The notes under the pieces were generated by a model. The model saw nothing but the letters and a program-made list of their open reading frames with translations, was not told the origin of the DNA and made no database searches. From assembly GCA_902729315.2 (NCBI GenBank), contig LR746277.1, forward strand, positions 3,539,001 through 3,603,000: 64,000 bases of DNA. The letters are read 5' to 3'. The stretch comes from Spirodela intermedia (lineage: Eukaryota; Streptophyta; Magnoliopsida; Alismatales; Araceae). Shown in pieces: positions 1-11,837 of this stretch. Position 1 is the first letter of the stretch. Each line of letters starts with the position of its first letter. A program made the translations under genes and the position numbers.

Positions 1-1683
1 GTATTTATGTCAAGCTTATTTTCTCATTTCATCACCAATGGGGTTTTTGATGAAATGTGAGTTATATAGGTTAAACATGCCTAATATAGAAAGTACTACT
101 TAATTTAGTACAAAATGGCATTTAATAATGCATAAAATAAGCGAAGCATGATGTATAATCAATATTTTAAATACATGATTATTTTTGCGAATTTTCATAT
201 TTTTTATAGAATAGATTTATTTATATGCTTCACTTGAATATTAGTTATAAAACAAAACTCATTTGATGTCTAAATTATGATTTAAAATATTTAAAATGAA
301 TTAATATGTTCAAGGTATTTTCCTCAATTTGTGGGAATGTTTTGAATGTTTTCTGAATTTTTTAGGTTTTATTTTAGTTTTCAATAAATTTTAAAAGTTT
401 TTTTGAATATTTTTCTATTTTCATAGAATTTTTTGTCCTTGGTGACAATCAAATTTCACTTGTTGCCTCTACTCTCTATCTTTATCTGTTCCATAACTAT
501 GTCTCTCTTTCTCTCTCTATACCATAACCAATCGATTATCCACTTAATTTTCTCTCTTTCTCTCTTGCACCTTGATAACATACTGATTATGACACGAAAG
601 GTGTCAACATTATAATAGAGCATGTTATAATATTAACAATAAACATTTATCATGACACGAAGGTGCATACTCAATTTGCACCTTCTTCCTCTAAATTTAT
701 TTTTCTTATGTACTAGGGATAGTGTAGAAATTAAGTTTGGGGGTGAGAAGATAAAATTCCTGTAGTATGCACTCAGAATATTATGAATGCACACATTTCT
801 GAATTTACCTTATAACTTAACTATAGAAAGACTTAATCAAAATAGCACAATTTAGATTGTCATATTATTCAATCTCTATACTCATAAACTTACTTTCATT
901 CATGAATCTTAAAAAGAGAGATCATGCTGAATAGTATTTTAGATATTCATGAACATGAGTTTGTAGTAAGTAGGTTTAATTCAAAATACTTCTGTTATTA
1001 TCATAGAATTAGTTCAAGCTACTTGATTTTCTGGTTAAGAATACCCTATGATTTAGATCATGAGTTGGAGGAAGATCACTCAACACTTTTATGCTCATAT
1101 AGAATTTACAAGAGTGTGAGCTTCCAAAGTATGAATATTTACATCTAAATTTTCAGCAAATATTTGGAGAAAAGCTACCTCCAAAAAAAAATAAAGTATA
1201 AAGTGAAGCCCAAATACAAATAAAAGAGGAATTTTCCTCCTTGTCTCATGGGGCTTCCACATGTGTAACCAGGACAAGTATCACATTATTTTGGAAAAGG
1301 TACTTGCACAACACATGAGTCACACTAAACAAGTTATAGGGATCTGAGTTAAATTCAAATTTTAAATCTATTGGTGATAGTTAGCTAGTAATGAGAGTAG
1401 ATGGATTGATAACTAGACAATTCAGTTGTTGAAATTGAAAAAATGAGTTAACCTAAACTCTACTAGATTATGATTTATGAATATCTTAATATGAGTAGGT
1501 GAAACTTTCTAGTGACGATTTGTGAAATGATAGACAAGTTAGTTGATGTGTGGGGTGAATATCAATATTCACTTCGGTCAAATTACCATGTTAGAACTTG
1601 ACATATATTCCTACTAAGAGTCTAGTAGTAACTCAAGTTGAGGGGTGTGATAACATCTTGACAGTCATCTCATATAGTCAAGT
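1..1683. other. AT-rich intergenic DNA, no gene recognised
   Basis: I see no convincing coding region here; short open frames are AT-rich with no recognisable motif. A purine-rich stretch near 700-715 (AAGTTTGGGGGTGA) resembles the polypurine tract that precedes the 3' LTR in Athila-like gypsy elements. A similar sequence (AAGTTGAGGGGTGTGATAA) occurs near 1635-1653. Both suggest the stretch is old gypsy 3' untranslated DNA, but no matching LTR could be traced. Confidence 0.4.
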
Positions 1684-2250
1684 TGGAACCAGATGTTGTT
1701 CATGTTGGTCTCGATCTCCTTGGGCCCCACCACCACAATCAGTGGCATCTTCTTCTTCTTTGCATTTTTTTTTTGAGCTTCGACATCCACTCCACTTGGT
1801 AGGCTTGACTCAGATCCCATACGATTTCAGCCACAAGAGGACCTTATTTTGCTTGGAATGCTAGCATACGTGAATGGTAAGATATCATCAATCCTAGACC
1901 CAAGCTTAGAAGCTGCCTTGAATGGTGATGTATGTACAAATTATATAGCCGATTTTAATGCTATGTATTCAAGAAAATAACATACAAAATAATTGCATGT
2001 TTTGTTGAAGATTGCCAAGGTCTGATAATATTTTGGACCATAAGCCTAGGAGTTTGCCATCATATTTCATGATTCAAAATACAAAACCTTGTTGATGGGT
2101 CCCTATTGTACTCTTTGTGATGTGAGAAAGACAATTGATTGAGCCAAAGAAATATTTTGTATGGGTGCAATAATGGGAGAAGAAATTTTTTGGAGTTGAG
2201 ATTGGTCTTCTGTTGGGATTCAATGGGCTCTTCAATCGAAAAATTTTGAT
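1684..2250 (-). pseudogene. ThrRS 3'-end remnant, copy 1
   Basis: On the minus strand this stretch matches the C-terminal anticodon-binding domain of threonyl-tRNA synthetase. Pieces such as PLIVVVGPKE (around 1,720-1,760) can be read, but frames change and there is a long A-run where the copy at 15.6 kb reads KLIRNAEK. It aligns almost end to end with 15,627-16,200, intron-like sequence included, and more distantly with 26,060-26,757. It is a non-functional duplicate with no upstream catalytic domain in the window. No ABCG gene follows it inside the window. Confidence 0.7.
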
Positions 2251-2511
2251 TGTCAAAGGAATGTTTATTCTTTGTCCTATAGAGTCTTAGCTAGATCTTG
2301 TGTTTCAGAGGAGGCTCACCATCATCTCATATAGTCAAGGCATGCAAAGGCTTGTGGCATCAAATAATTGTATAAGATGATCTCTAGGAGAAAACTTGAT
2401 TTGTATGAGGCCGTGGATATAGGAATTTTCTTTGTATCAAGTAAGTCTCATGTTTTCCTTCTCTTGTGTATCAATTTACATCAGACTTCCGCTGTGCAAA
2501 AAGGGGGAGAG
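1684..2511. repeat. Direct-repeat block, copy 1 (pair of 15,627-16,485)
   Basis: This 0.83-kb block and 15,627-16,485 share near-continuous similarity in the same orientation. Examples are the stretches around TTTTGGACCATAAGCCTAGGA, GGGTCCCTATTGTACTCTTTGTGATGTGAG and GTGCAAAAAGGGGGAGA. The first two thirds is decayed ThrRS gene. The last third ends in a purine-rich run (AAAAAGGGGGAGAG), followed immediately by a family-X repeat in this copy and by copia gag in the other. Confidence 0.75.
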
Positions 2512-3368
2512 AACTAATATGAGTTGGAAGTAATGGAAGAAGCCCAAGCCTTCAGCCCAATGAAAAGCTTAAGTCTTATGGATAAGGTCAACCTAATATA
2601 TTTATGGGCCCAAGATAAGGCATCACTTTGGCTTAATCTATTTAGACTTAAAAGAGCTATCAAGAGATGAGATTTAAGCCATCCATCTTAGAAGACCTTA
2701 AGATGAGATTAAGAGAAAGATTAGAGCACCATTCTCATGGAATGATCTGAGCCATCCACTAAGAGAGTCGATTATTAATCTTAATCATCCATTAGAGGAG
2801 CCTAACTCTCAAGAGGATTAAGACATCTCACCCCCCTCTTGTGGGGTGCTTTTTGACTCTTTCTAGTAGTGGCTAACCGAAGGAAACAAGAGAAAAATCA
2901 AGGCCTGATTGAAAGTATTCTTGTGCCCAAGATCATCATGGAGAAGAGATTACTTATAGTGCATCATAATTGTCACGAATCAAACATCACTTGGCCTAGG
3001 ACTGATGCACAACAAAGTTTGTGCAAAATTTAAATTTGGGACGTCTTTGTAATCTTCTTCATAGATAGATTAACTTTTAATTTGAATTAGTTTTATCATT
3101 TATTTTATCATTTTATTACTTTAGATTCATTTTCTTTCCTTTGTCACACTTTTCATAACTCTTATCTTCATCTTTTTATATTTAATTCTACCTTTCATAG
3201 TCTCACGTATATATATATATATCTATATAATAAATAAAATAAGTAGAATTCATACTCTCATTACTCACATTCTCTAAGGATTGACCTTTACTTATCCTAA
3301 ATAGAAGAGTGAGGTTTTATAAATATTATTTGCATGAACTTGGTTGCATCACGATTACGTATTTAATT
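2512..3368 (+). repeat. Family-X interspersed repeat, copy X1 (truncated)
   Basis: This is the only X copy in the plus orientation. It aligns to the reverse complement of 20,788-21,885, 42,830-43,983 and 50,666-51,775. It begins inside the family (AGTTGGAAGTAATGGAAGAAGCCCAAGCC) and ends at the shared terminus GAACTTGGTTGCATCACGATTACGTATTTAA. About 0.2 kb of the other end is missing. No protein is encoded. Its size, dispersed placement and insertion inside other elements suggest a solo LTR or a small non-autonomous element. Confidence 0.7.
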
Positions 3369-4500
3369 TTCACGTTGATTTCATCAAATAGGAGAGTATT
3401 TTAAAAGGTAAAACTACTAGAAAAAGTGTTTTTATTATGGATATGAGAGAGAGTTGAATCAATTAATAGCCATCTAGTAAAATTACGTAAGATCAGTCAA
3501 TGATCTTTTTAGAAATGAGCAATCATCTTGACTTTTTTGGGCTCTCATTATGGCCTACTTAAGACCAAAATGATCATCATGGATGTGGGCAACATATTCC
3601 TTACCTTAAACAACCATTAGGATGAAATGTTAAATTGAATAGGCTATCATTTTCATGGAGATGAGTGAGATTGGACTTAAGTGAGGTAATTAATGAGCCC
3701 AGTTGGATACATTGTAGTAACTATGTGAGGGCTGATTTTTTTAATAATTTTGGATCATAGGCTTTCTAACATGTAAAAAAAAAATTCTAGAAGAATCTAA
3801 ATGTATTATACTTGAAATTTAATTCTCATACATTGTTCATTTCTAACTTTTCTTATTCAGTAGATAGACCTACTCTAACTTACAAATGTAGAGAGTCTAT
3901 CATGAGTGAAGATCAAGATTATCATTTTACTATGTGCAATTTTTACTTTTGGATGGGAAAGATCATAGTTCAAATTTGTGTGAAATGATAGATCACTGCT
4001 CTTTGAATGATGAGAAAAAGTCAAAATCATTTACGATTGAGTGACCTCAATTGTTATTACCCAAAAAAGAGTAAGGGGAGAGACCTTTAGTATAGGGCAG
4101 GAAAGCCACTACGATGAAAGGCACACCTGAATTTTTAATTATGTTTCAAATTCTTCATTTTGAACTAATTTACAAAGTATGATATTGATGGTGAGAAATG
4201 GTATATGATACATGTGATTCATACATAGTAATGAGTATATTTTAGATACTAAATGATGATAAGTTTATATTAAAGCACATGTTATCATCATTAATTCAGG
4301 AAATATAAATTTTACTTTGAATGCATGAAAATAATAGGAACTAGTTATTTTATACTTAATTATTTAATGCATTTATTTAACTATTATTTAGTTTGAATTT
4401 TAAAGTAAAATTTACCAAGCACGGTTGGGTGGAGAATTCTGATTTTTACTGAAGTTTTAGGAACTTTTGGAGCACATTTGATGATATTTCTGCAGGGTCA
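3369..4500. other. AT-rich intergenic DNA, nothing recognised
   Basis: Low-GC sequence with no open frame of note, no PBS or polypurine signature, and no similarity that I could see to other parts of the window. Confidence 0.5.
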
Positions 4501-4539
4501 AACTTCAGAGTTTACATATGGATAAAACTGTAAAAAGAG

Positions 4540-5165
4540 GAAAATATGAAAGGTAAAACCATCAATCCACGCAGACAGCGGGCAGCGAGGGGGCAGCCTA
4601 GGTGGCAGGCCCGCACTGAGTGGCGCCGAGTGGCAGTCCCAAGTAGGCAGCCCAATAATTGTGGGCTAACTGAAGGATGGATCATGGATCGTTGGGCGAC
4701 AAATTGGAGGCGAGAAGACAAAAACGAGAGTTGGAGACTCTGCAAAGGGCATCTTCAGTTTCGTCTTCTAATCTTGCGTTGGAGGTTACAGTAGTGCCAC
4801 CAGTCGACGCCGCCGCTGTCCCTGGTTGATCCCACACCACAGCGACGTATCTTCGTTCCGGGGAGCGCAACCGCGGAAACAAGGCCTGTATTGGGCACAT
4901 TCGTTTGATTTTAGCCCCGTCGTGTGACAGGCGACAGGGGGGCCGTCTTTGGATTTTTCGTGAAATCTATTCTTTGTAACTTTTGGGCATTTTTCGAATA
5001 GTTGCATCGTCTTTTGTTTACGACGCATTTAATAATTTTTTCAAAAAAAAAGCTCAGAATCATTCACAATCGATCCCGCAAGAACCATCGACGGGATTCG
5101 ATTCCATCGATCGTTCTTCGCGAGCCGACGTCATCCGACGTCAGCCGATTATAAAGAAAAAGAAT
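4540..5165. other. GC-rich patch of unknown nature
   Basis: A sharp rise in GC stands out against the AT-rich flanks. It contains overlapping short open frames on both strands (for example 4546-4794 plus and 4682-4900 minus). None shows a recognisable domain, and frames on both strands in a GC-rich island are expected by chance. Near 5,120-5,147 is a small imperfect repeat around GACGTCATCCGACGTCAGC. It could be a fragment of a GC-rich gene or of a DNA transposon; I cannot assign it. Confidence 0.4.
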
Positions 5166-5614
5166 TTAAATTAGTTGTTTCAAGAAAAAATCGTATAAAT
5201 TATTATAGCAATAGACAAAAAATGAAAAGTTTCCATAAAATCAAGATTATTCCTATGTTCGACCTGGAGAAATACCACTAATTGTAGAGTTAAATAGATT
5301 TTATATTAAATAATATTTCAATAAACTAATTACTAGAATTCCATAAAGGGTATTTTCCTGTTTAAAATATAAGTTTGCGAAGATTACTTCACAACGACTG
5401 ATCTACAGCAGTATACCTATGATGGAAACAATTTCAATATTTTTTTACTTGCAGTAGTAAATCTTTCCCACCCTCATGAATAATCGCTCAAAGGCCTGAT
5501 AGGAGAGAGCTTCCGTCACTTAATCTATCTTCTCGTTTTTCTTCTTTTCGTGTAAATCTCTCCTGAAAATGTCATTTTGATGGTGAGATCGGTGCAGAGA
5601 TGGTGTTCTCTCTC

Positions 5615-5652
<38 letters not shown>

Positions 5653-5880
5653 CCTTCTCTGGTCACGGAAAGGATGGATGGTATTGGAGCCCAGTATCTT
5701 CACGTGGAATCTCCCAAAAAGAGGGCATCGTTCCAGTAAGCCTGCCCATACCTTCTGAACTCGCATCGATGGGACGAGGGTAGGATTTACGTCGAGCCTC
5801 CAAACGTTCCGTCAACGCCTGCTCCCTCCCTCACACTTCCTCGACTACATCTCCACCCCGATGTCAGCTTTCGTAGATGT
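5166..5880. other. Intergenic DNA downstream of ABCG gene A, with CT microsatellite
   Basis: AT-rich sequence with a (CT)n/(TC)n tract at about 5,609-5,653. The short open frames over the tract encode only Ser-Leu or Glu-Arg runs and are not genes. Part of 5,200-5,300 (TTCGACCTGGAGAAATACC) weakly resembles the gypsy LTR 3' region seen at 54.3 kb. Confidence 0.45.
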
Positions 5881-6134
5881 GATGTGGATATCCCGGTCAA
5901 CTTTGGCCCTACCGCGGGGATCTTATGCGTATGATGACGTCATCATGGTACGACCCACATAATTTAATGGTAGAAATCGCTTGGGCCGCACTCCGGTGAG
6001 TGAGAAAATGGACGTGAAAATCATTTGGCGACCATGGTTGGGCAGTGGGTTGTGCGATAAGAAAATAAAACTTTAATATGAGCCGGACTATTTTTCGACG
6101 AGAAAAGGAAGTATGTGAAGGACGATATCATACA

Positions 6135-6150
6135 GGGGGGGGGGGGGGGG
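6135..6150 (+). repeat. Homopolymer of 16 G (C-run in the 3' flank of gene A)
   Basis: A run of 16 G on the plus strand lies 20 bp past the stop codon of the minus-strand ABCG gene, so it would be a C-run in its 3' UTR. The paralogous position downstream of the right-arm gene reads TTTGAACTCCGTGTATGA with no run, so the tract is specific to this copy. Its exact length should be treated with caution, as homopolymers are prone to assembly error. Confidence 0.85.
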
Positions 6151-6169
6151 CAAAGATTCCGATTGGACC

Positions 6170-9100
6170 CTATCTTTTCTGGAAATTCAAGGTCTTGATG
6201 CTGAAGGCGAAGATGGATGAGAACAGCACGCTGAAGGCGACGACCGCCATCGCCACCGCCCACAGGAAGTCGTGTTTGAAGCCGAAGTATCTGTCCAGGA
6301 ACACGTCCACTGGCTCACCATCGATCGTGTCAGAGATGTCTCCAAACTGCGAGGCGATCAGGCCGTAGAGAGTCCACGCCACGGGGCAAGCCCAGCAGTA
6401 CCATCTCCACCAGATGGGAATCCTCTGCGAACCACACAGAGAGAGCGAGAGAGAGAGAGAGAGAGAGAGTGAGAGAGAAGCGTGAGCAGAGTCCCGCACG
6501 CAGAGAGGCCATGGAGGACGGGAGGAAGTGCTCACCGGTCGGGGAATCAAGAAGCCGGAGAAGAGGTTCCATATGCCGTAGAAGGCGGAGGAGACTATGG
6601 CAGAGATGTTGTGGTTGGGGGTCATCCCCACGGCCATCATCCCGTAGAAGGTAAAGTAGAGGAAGGTGAAGTACATGAAGAAGATGTACCAGCAGAACTT
6701 GGCCGCCGTCCACTCGAACCCGATCATGGCGTAGACGATGACGCCGTAGACCACGGCCTGAAACAGGATGTACGGGAGCTCGATTGCCACCTGCGAGATC
6801 CCCAATGGAGCGTCGTAAGGAACGAAGGGTTCCCGGCTGGTGAGGACGATCTCGAAAGATTTTGCGGAGCTCAGAGTTCACCTGGCCAAACGCGTACGGG
6901 AAAGCCGAGTACATCCCGGCAGCTCTCTCCCGGTAGAAGACTGTTCTTTCGATGCTGACCACCGGCTGAACTGTCTGAGCATTTTGTACCCCTATGAACA
7001 AGACTGCACAGTACATGGATCCCATGGCGTTGAACAGATCCTGTTTCCTTTCCCTGAAGCCAAACATTTTCAAGATCTGAATCGTGATCCAAGAATAGAA
7101 GCACACCTGAAGATCAATTACATCGAAAGAATCGAGTCCAGCCATGCAAGCAGTCATGCTGTAAAATTTACGATGAATGGATAAAGGCAAATCTTACAGC
7201 CGACTGATTTGCACTTCTTTGTCTGGCAAAATTTAACGGAATATGTGAACATATTAAAGCCAGTGTGTAAGGAGCTTAGGTTAGGTTTGGTTACCTTCGG
7301 GATCCCAAGTCCCAGAAGATTGTGCCGAACAGCACGGCGATGACGGTCGTGAAGAAAAGCCTCGTAGCGGTGTAAGAAGGATTCCGCCAGTACGACATAT
7401 GTTGCTTCCACAGGCAAGCCATGCACTGCGTGAAAAAGGACCGTGAATACTGCGTGGGGAAGTCAAGGTCACTGGAGCCGGGAGCAGGCACGCTCAGCTC
7501 CTTGATTAGAGTCTTGTTCCTCCTGCCATTGGCATAAACAGGTGCTTAATGCGCCGAAGAACTAAGTCGTCCACGCAAGCCAGTGATGAGTGGAGGAAGA
7601 ATGCTTATTCTCTAATCGCGTGTTACCCTACGACGCGATCAGAACGGGAGACAGATGATCTACTCACTGGTAAAGCTCCGAGCTCTTGTATAAATCTGTG
7701 AAACTGACACCAAGAGCGTCTTCTTGTCCCAATGTCGTCACCTCCAACATCCATGTTGCAGGGTTGTAGCCGTCTTTGATCTTGCTAACTCCTCGGATAC
7801 CCTTCGAACGATGATGTCACAGACGTCGTCAATAACACCATTTTTCCAAGGAAGCCGCACAACCCCGAAGAGTGGGGAACGGTGATTTTCATTCCCAAAA
7901 CCTTACCTCGAAGTACTTGATCAGCTCGCATGATTGGCGTCCCAGCGGACCGACGTATATCTCTTCTCCTCCCCGCTTCATCAGGAAGAGCTGCAGGCAA
8001 ACGGAAGGCATGAAGTCTAGAGAGAGAATCCGTGAGAAATGTCGGAAGAATGCTGAAAGAAGTCATGTTACCTCGTCAAAAGCTTCGAATATGTCTATGC
8101 TGGGTTGATGAATTGTGCACACGACTGTCCTTCCGGTGTCAACGGTGTTCCTCACCGTTCTCATGACGATGGCGGCCGCCCTAGCATCAAGGCCAGAGGT
8201 GGGCTCGTCCATAAATATTATGGACGGGTTGGCGACGAGCTCGACGGCGATAGTCAGCCTCTTCCTCTGCTCGGTCGAGAGGCCATTGACGCCGGGCAGC
8301 CCAACGAGCGCTCCCCTCAACTGTGTCAGTTCCACGAGCTCCATGACCTCCTCGCAGAACATCTGCCCACCCACCCGATGGTCGCAGCAGCGAGGTTTAT
8401 CACCACAATTCCGCAATACAAACACGAAGATACGTATCTGAAACGTATCATCCTACCTTTCTCGTGTTGGAGTCGACTTCGGCCGGTAGACGCAGCCAGG
8501 CAGAGTACAGGAGCGCCTCGTAGACGGTGACGTGTGGCGAGTGGATGTCGTTCTGTTCACAGTAACCAGATATGCGAGCGAACGTCTCCTGCTTCTTGGG
8601 GTACCCGGATATGGTTATGCTCCCTTCAATGTATCCTCCGGTTTTTCTCCCGGACAGTACGTCCATCAGCGTCGTCTTTCCAGCGCCGCTGACTCCCATC
8701 AGAGCTGTGAGAACTCCTGGCCGGAAGGATCCGCTCACGCCCTTCAGAAGCTCCAATCTGTCCTCTACAATCCCTTCCGCTTTCATTTCCTGCGAGGAAC
8801 ATTAACCAAAATGTTTTATCTCTCTTCACTTAAGCGAATATTCTTACGTAACTTATTAGTTAACGTGCTTATGAATAGAAAGAGGCTTACCGCTGGCATG
8901 TCGACCGAGTATCTGATGTTATCAAACTCCATGGAAAGGGGGACGAAAGGAAGAACCATTCCTTTCTTGTCGGTTTTCAAGCTGCCGGCTCTCCTGGCAA
9001 ACGATGCCTTGTCATCAATCTTTCCTGTTGCCAGAGAAATCTCAAAGCTCGATGAGAGGGTACAGCAGATGGCGAGAAAATAGATTTTCGGCAGGGGTCA

Positions 9101-11478
9101 TTGGACGAATGGTTGGTTACCACTGGATCGCTTTCCTCTGGACGACAGTTCAAGCGATTGGCCAGTCAAGTTCTCGTGCTTCTCATTAAGTGACTCTTCA
9201 GATACGGTCGCCTGACCCTCTCCGAGCGCTGCAAGAATCAGACGCAGAGCAACATGAACAAGGATTCTGAGAATCACGGACAGATTTAATGCATGAGGAG
9301 GAGCTGGCTCGTTGAGCTTCCGAACGGAGGAGGGAACCCACGGTTGAGGTACTGGAGAGCCAGAGTGCTCAAGAAGTTGAACAGAAGAATGTATCCAACG
9401 AGCGCCCCTACTCCAATCCAATACCACTTTGGCTCGGTGAAGACGCTGCGGGACCTCAAGACTAAGATTCCAAGCGGCTCAGTGTTTCCCGGGAGAATCT
9501 GTGGAATCCATATCGTGTCAAACACGGACATTAGTTCCCCTTAACCAAAAGCTAGACTGGTGGGAAATATTATAGTAATCAAAGTCAAAGCCAGTTGCGA
9601 GAAGTATATCTTTTAGCTACAAAGTCCAATTATCCGATTTAATCGGAACGCTTTCTACCCAGTAACCTCAAGTGAATATCAGAGATAAGTTACGCGCCAG
9701 ACGGGCCGTCCAACAGCGCCAGAATAAACCCAAGATTATCTATGTAATAGGCTCAATTTGAAGATCGGGCTGATAACAAAATCTTAAATTAATTGTCAAT
9801 GTGTAGAGCTAAACTTCATCCATCGTAGTTCCAAGGCCAATGCATGCCATAAAATTAGGCGCTATCCTGGCAACTCTAGTACTCTTCTCACCTTGTTCCA
9901 GCTTTTGCCGAGGAATTCATTGACGGAGATCCCGTACTGTGCGTACATCATAGGAGAGACCCACATCCCCCATTTCCACCATTTCTTCACATTCTCTGCA
10001 GGAGGATAGAGAATCGAGTCATCATCTATCTTGGTGGACGCGTTTTGGACGAAACGGTTGACCTACGCTGTTCGTTGGATCCTACCTCGCGCAAGAACGA
10101 ACCCACCCAGCACCATCACGACGAGCATGGCGAAAGATCCAAACGTGTTTGCGATCACCATGGTCCTGCCCAGCGAACCCACCAGCCGGAAAAGACCATT
10201 CGCCATCTGGCTCGACAGAAGCAGCAGTAGGTATTGCTTGAATAATCTGCATGGATGAGAGGAATTCCCAGGTCAACGCCGAAACGGTCAGGGATCCAAG
10301 CTCCTGATGTTCAAAATCCACGGTGGTCTTCACCTTGCTGCGCTCGGATCGAATCCGATGGTATAGTAGGTCATGCATTCCCAGACTGCAACTTCCGCGA
10401 AGGTTATGGGGATCCTCAGAACCCACGACGGCAGGGCGAAGGCCCATGCGGGGTAGAACAGAAGGTCCCTCTGCTTGTAGAAAACTGGTAGCTTGGCTAT
10501 GGTCATGCCGAGCTCCGCTAGCCCATTGAACATAACGATAAGGATGGAGAAAAAGAGTGCTCCCATGAAGATGGTTCCATCAGCCACCGAGTCCCGGGGC
10601 ATCTTCGTCCTCAGGAAAACCGTCGTGCTGAAGAAGCTCAGTAGGAGTAGCTGAGTTCATTAGGAGACAGGATCAGGGAACCAGACGACGAGCAGGAGGG
10701 GGATGCGGAGGAGAACCAGTGGAGAACCAGTACCTGGCAGGACCTGAAAACGTAGACGAAGGAGTTCCTCTTCATGAGAAGCAGCTCTCTCTCGATGCAA
10801 GCTTTCAGCAGCTCCTTCCTGCTGACACCGTATTTGGACGTGGTCAGAGCCGCAGGGTGGCTCTTGCTCCTGTCGAACGGCACCGAGAGCTCCTTCTTCA
10901 TATCTTTCCCAACATGGAAGGCCTTGAAGGACTCGGCGAACTCGTTCACGGGAACGAATCGGTAAGGCTCGCCGTGGCGGGCCCAGTACTGCCCTTGGTC
11001 CTTTCTCGACGTCACCTGGCGAAAATTTCCAGGATAAAGATTCTCACGTTATTTTTTGAGAAGATCATCAAAACGTATTCACAGAAACAGGGGAGGCGCT
11101 GACCTCTTGGAGGAAGTCGGCGATGCCCTTCCTCTCCGGGCACTTGAAGCCCATGAACTCGAAGAACTCGAGGACATACTCGCGGGGTCCCTGGTAGACG
11201 ATCTTCCCATCGGAGAGGAGGATGATGTCATCGAAGAGTTCGTAAGTCTCCGGCGCTGGCTGGAGCAGCGAGATGAGGGCAGTTCCCCCGAGGATGTGGA
11301 TCGACTGCCTCAGAGCCTTGACGATCTGGAAGGTGGTCGAACTATCCAGTCCGGTCGATATCTCGTCCATGAACAGAGCTCTCGCGGGTCCAACCATCAT
11401 CTCCCCTGAGATGGTTCGGCGGAAGCTTCTTTAATAGGGAGAAATAGAATGGAAGAAGGATCTTTAAAACTCTCTCGT

Positions 11479-11510
<32 letters not shown>

Positions 11511-11796
11511 ATGTCTATACATATATTACCTGTTGTAACGCGCTTCTTTTGGCCGCCGGAGATGCCCCGTACCATCTCATTCCCAACCATGGTGTCAGCA
11601 CAGATATCCAATCCCAGGATCTGCGGAGGAAGATTTATATCAAATAAGAGGCCAGGAGTCAAAGAAGTAACTGAGAAAGTTTCTAAGGAAATCAGAGGCC
11701 TGCCTTGAGGATGTAGTCTGTCACGACTCTGGGTTGTTGGCCTTTTATTGCAGCGGCCTGTTTTAACGAAGATAGCCGTCAGTCGCTCCACCGGGG

Positions 11797-11837
<41 letters not shown>

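Noticed and set aside
5572-5783. Open frames rich in Ser-Leu or Arg-Glu
   Set aside because: Products of a CT/GA microsatellite; open on both strands.
6330-7190. 286-codon minus-strand frame inside gene A
   Set aside because: It matches gene A only in exon 22 and then runs out of frame through introns and exons 23-24.
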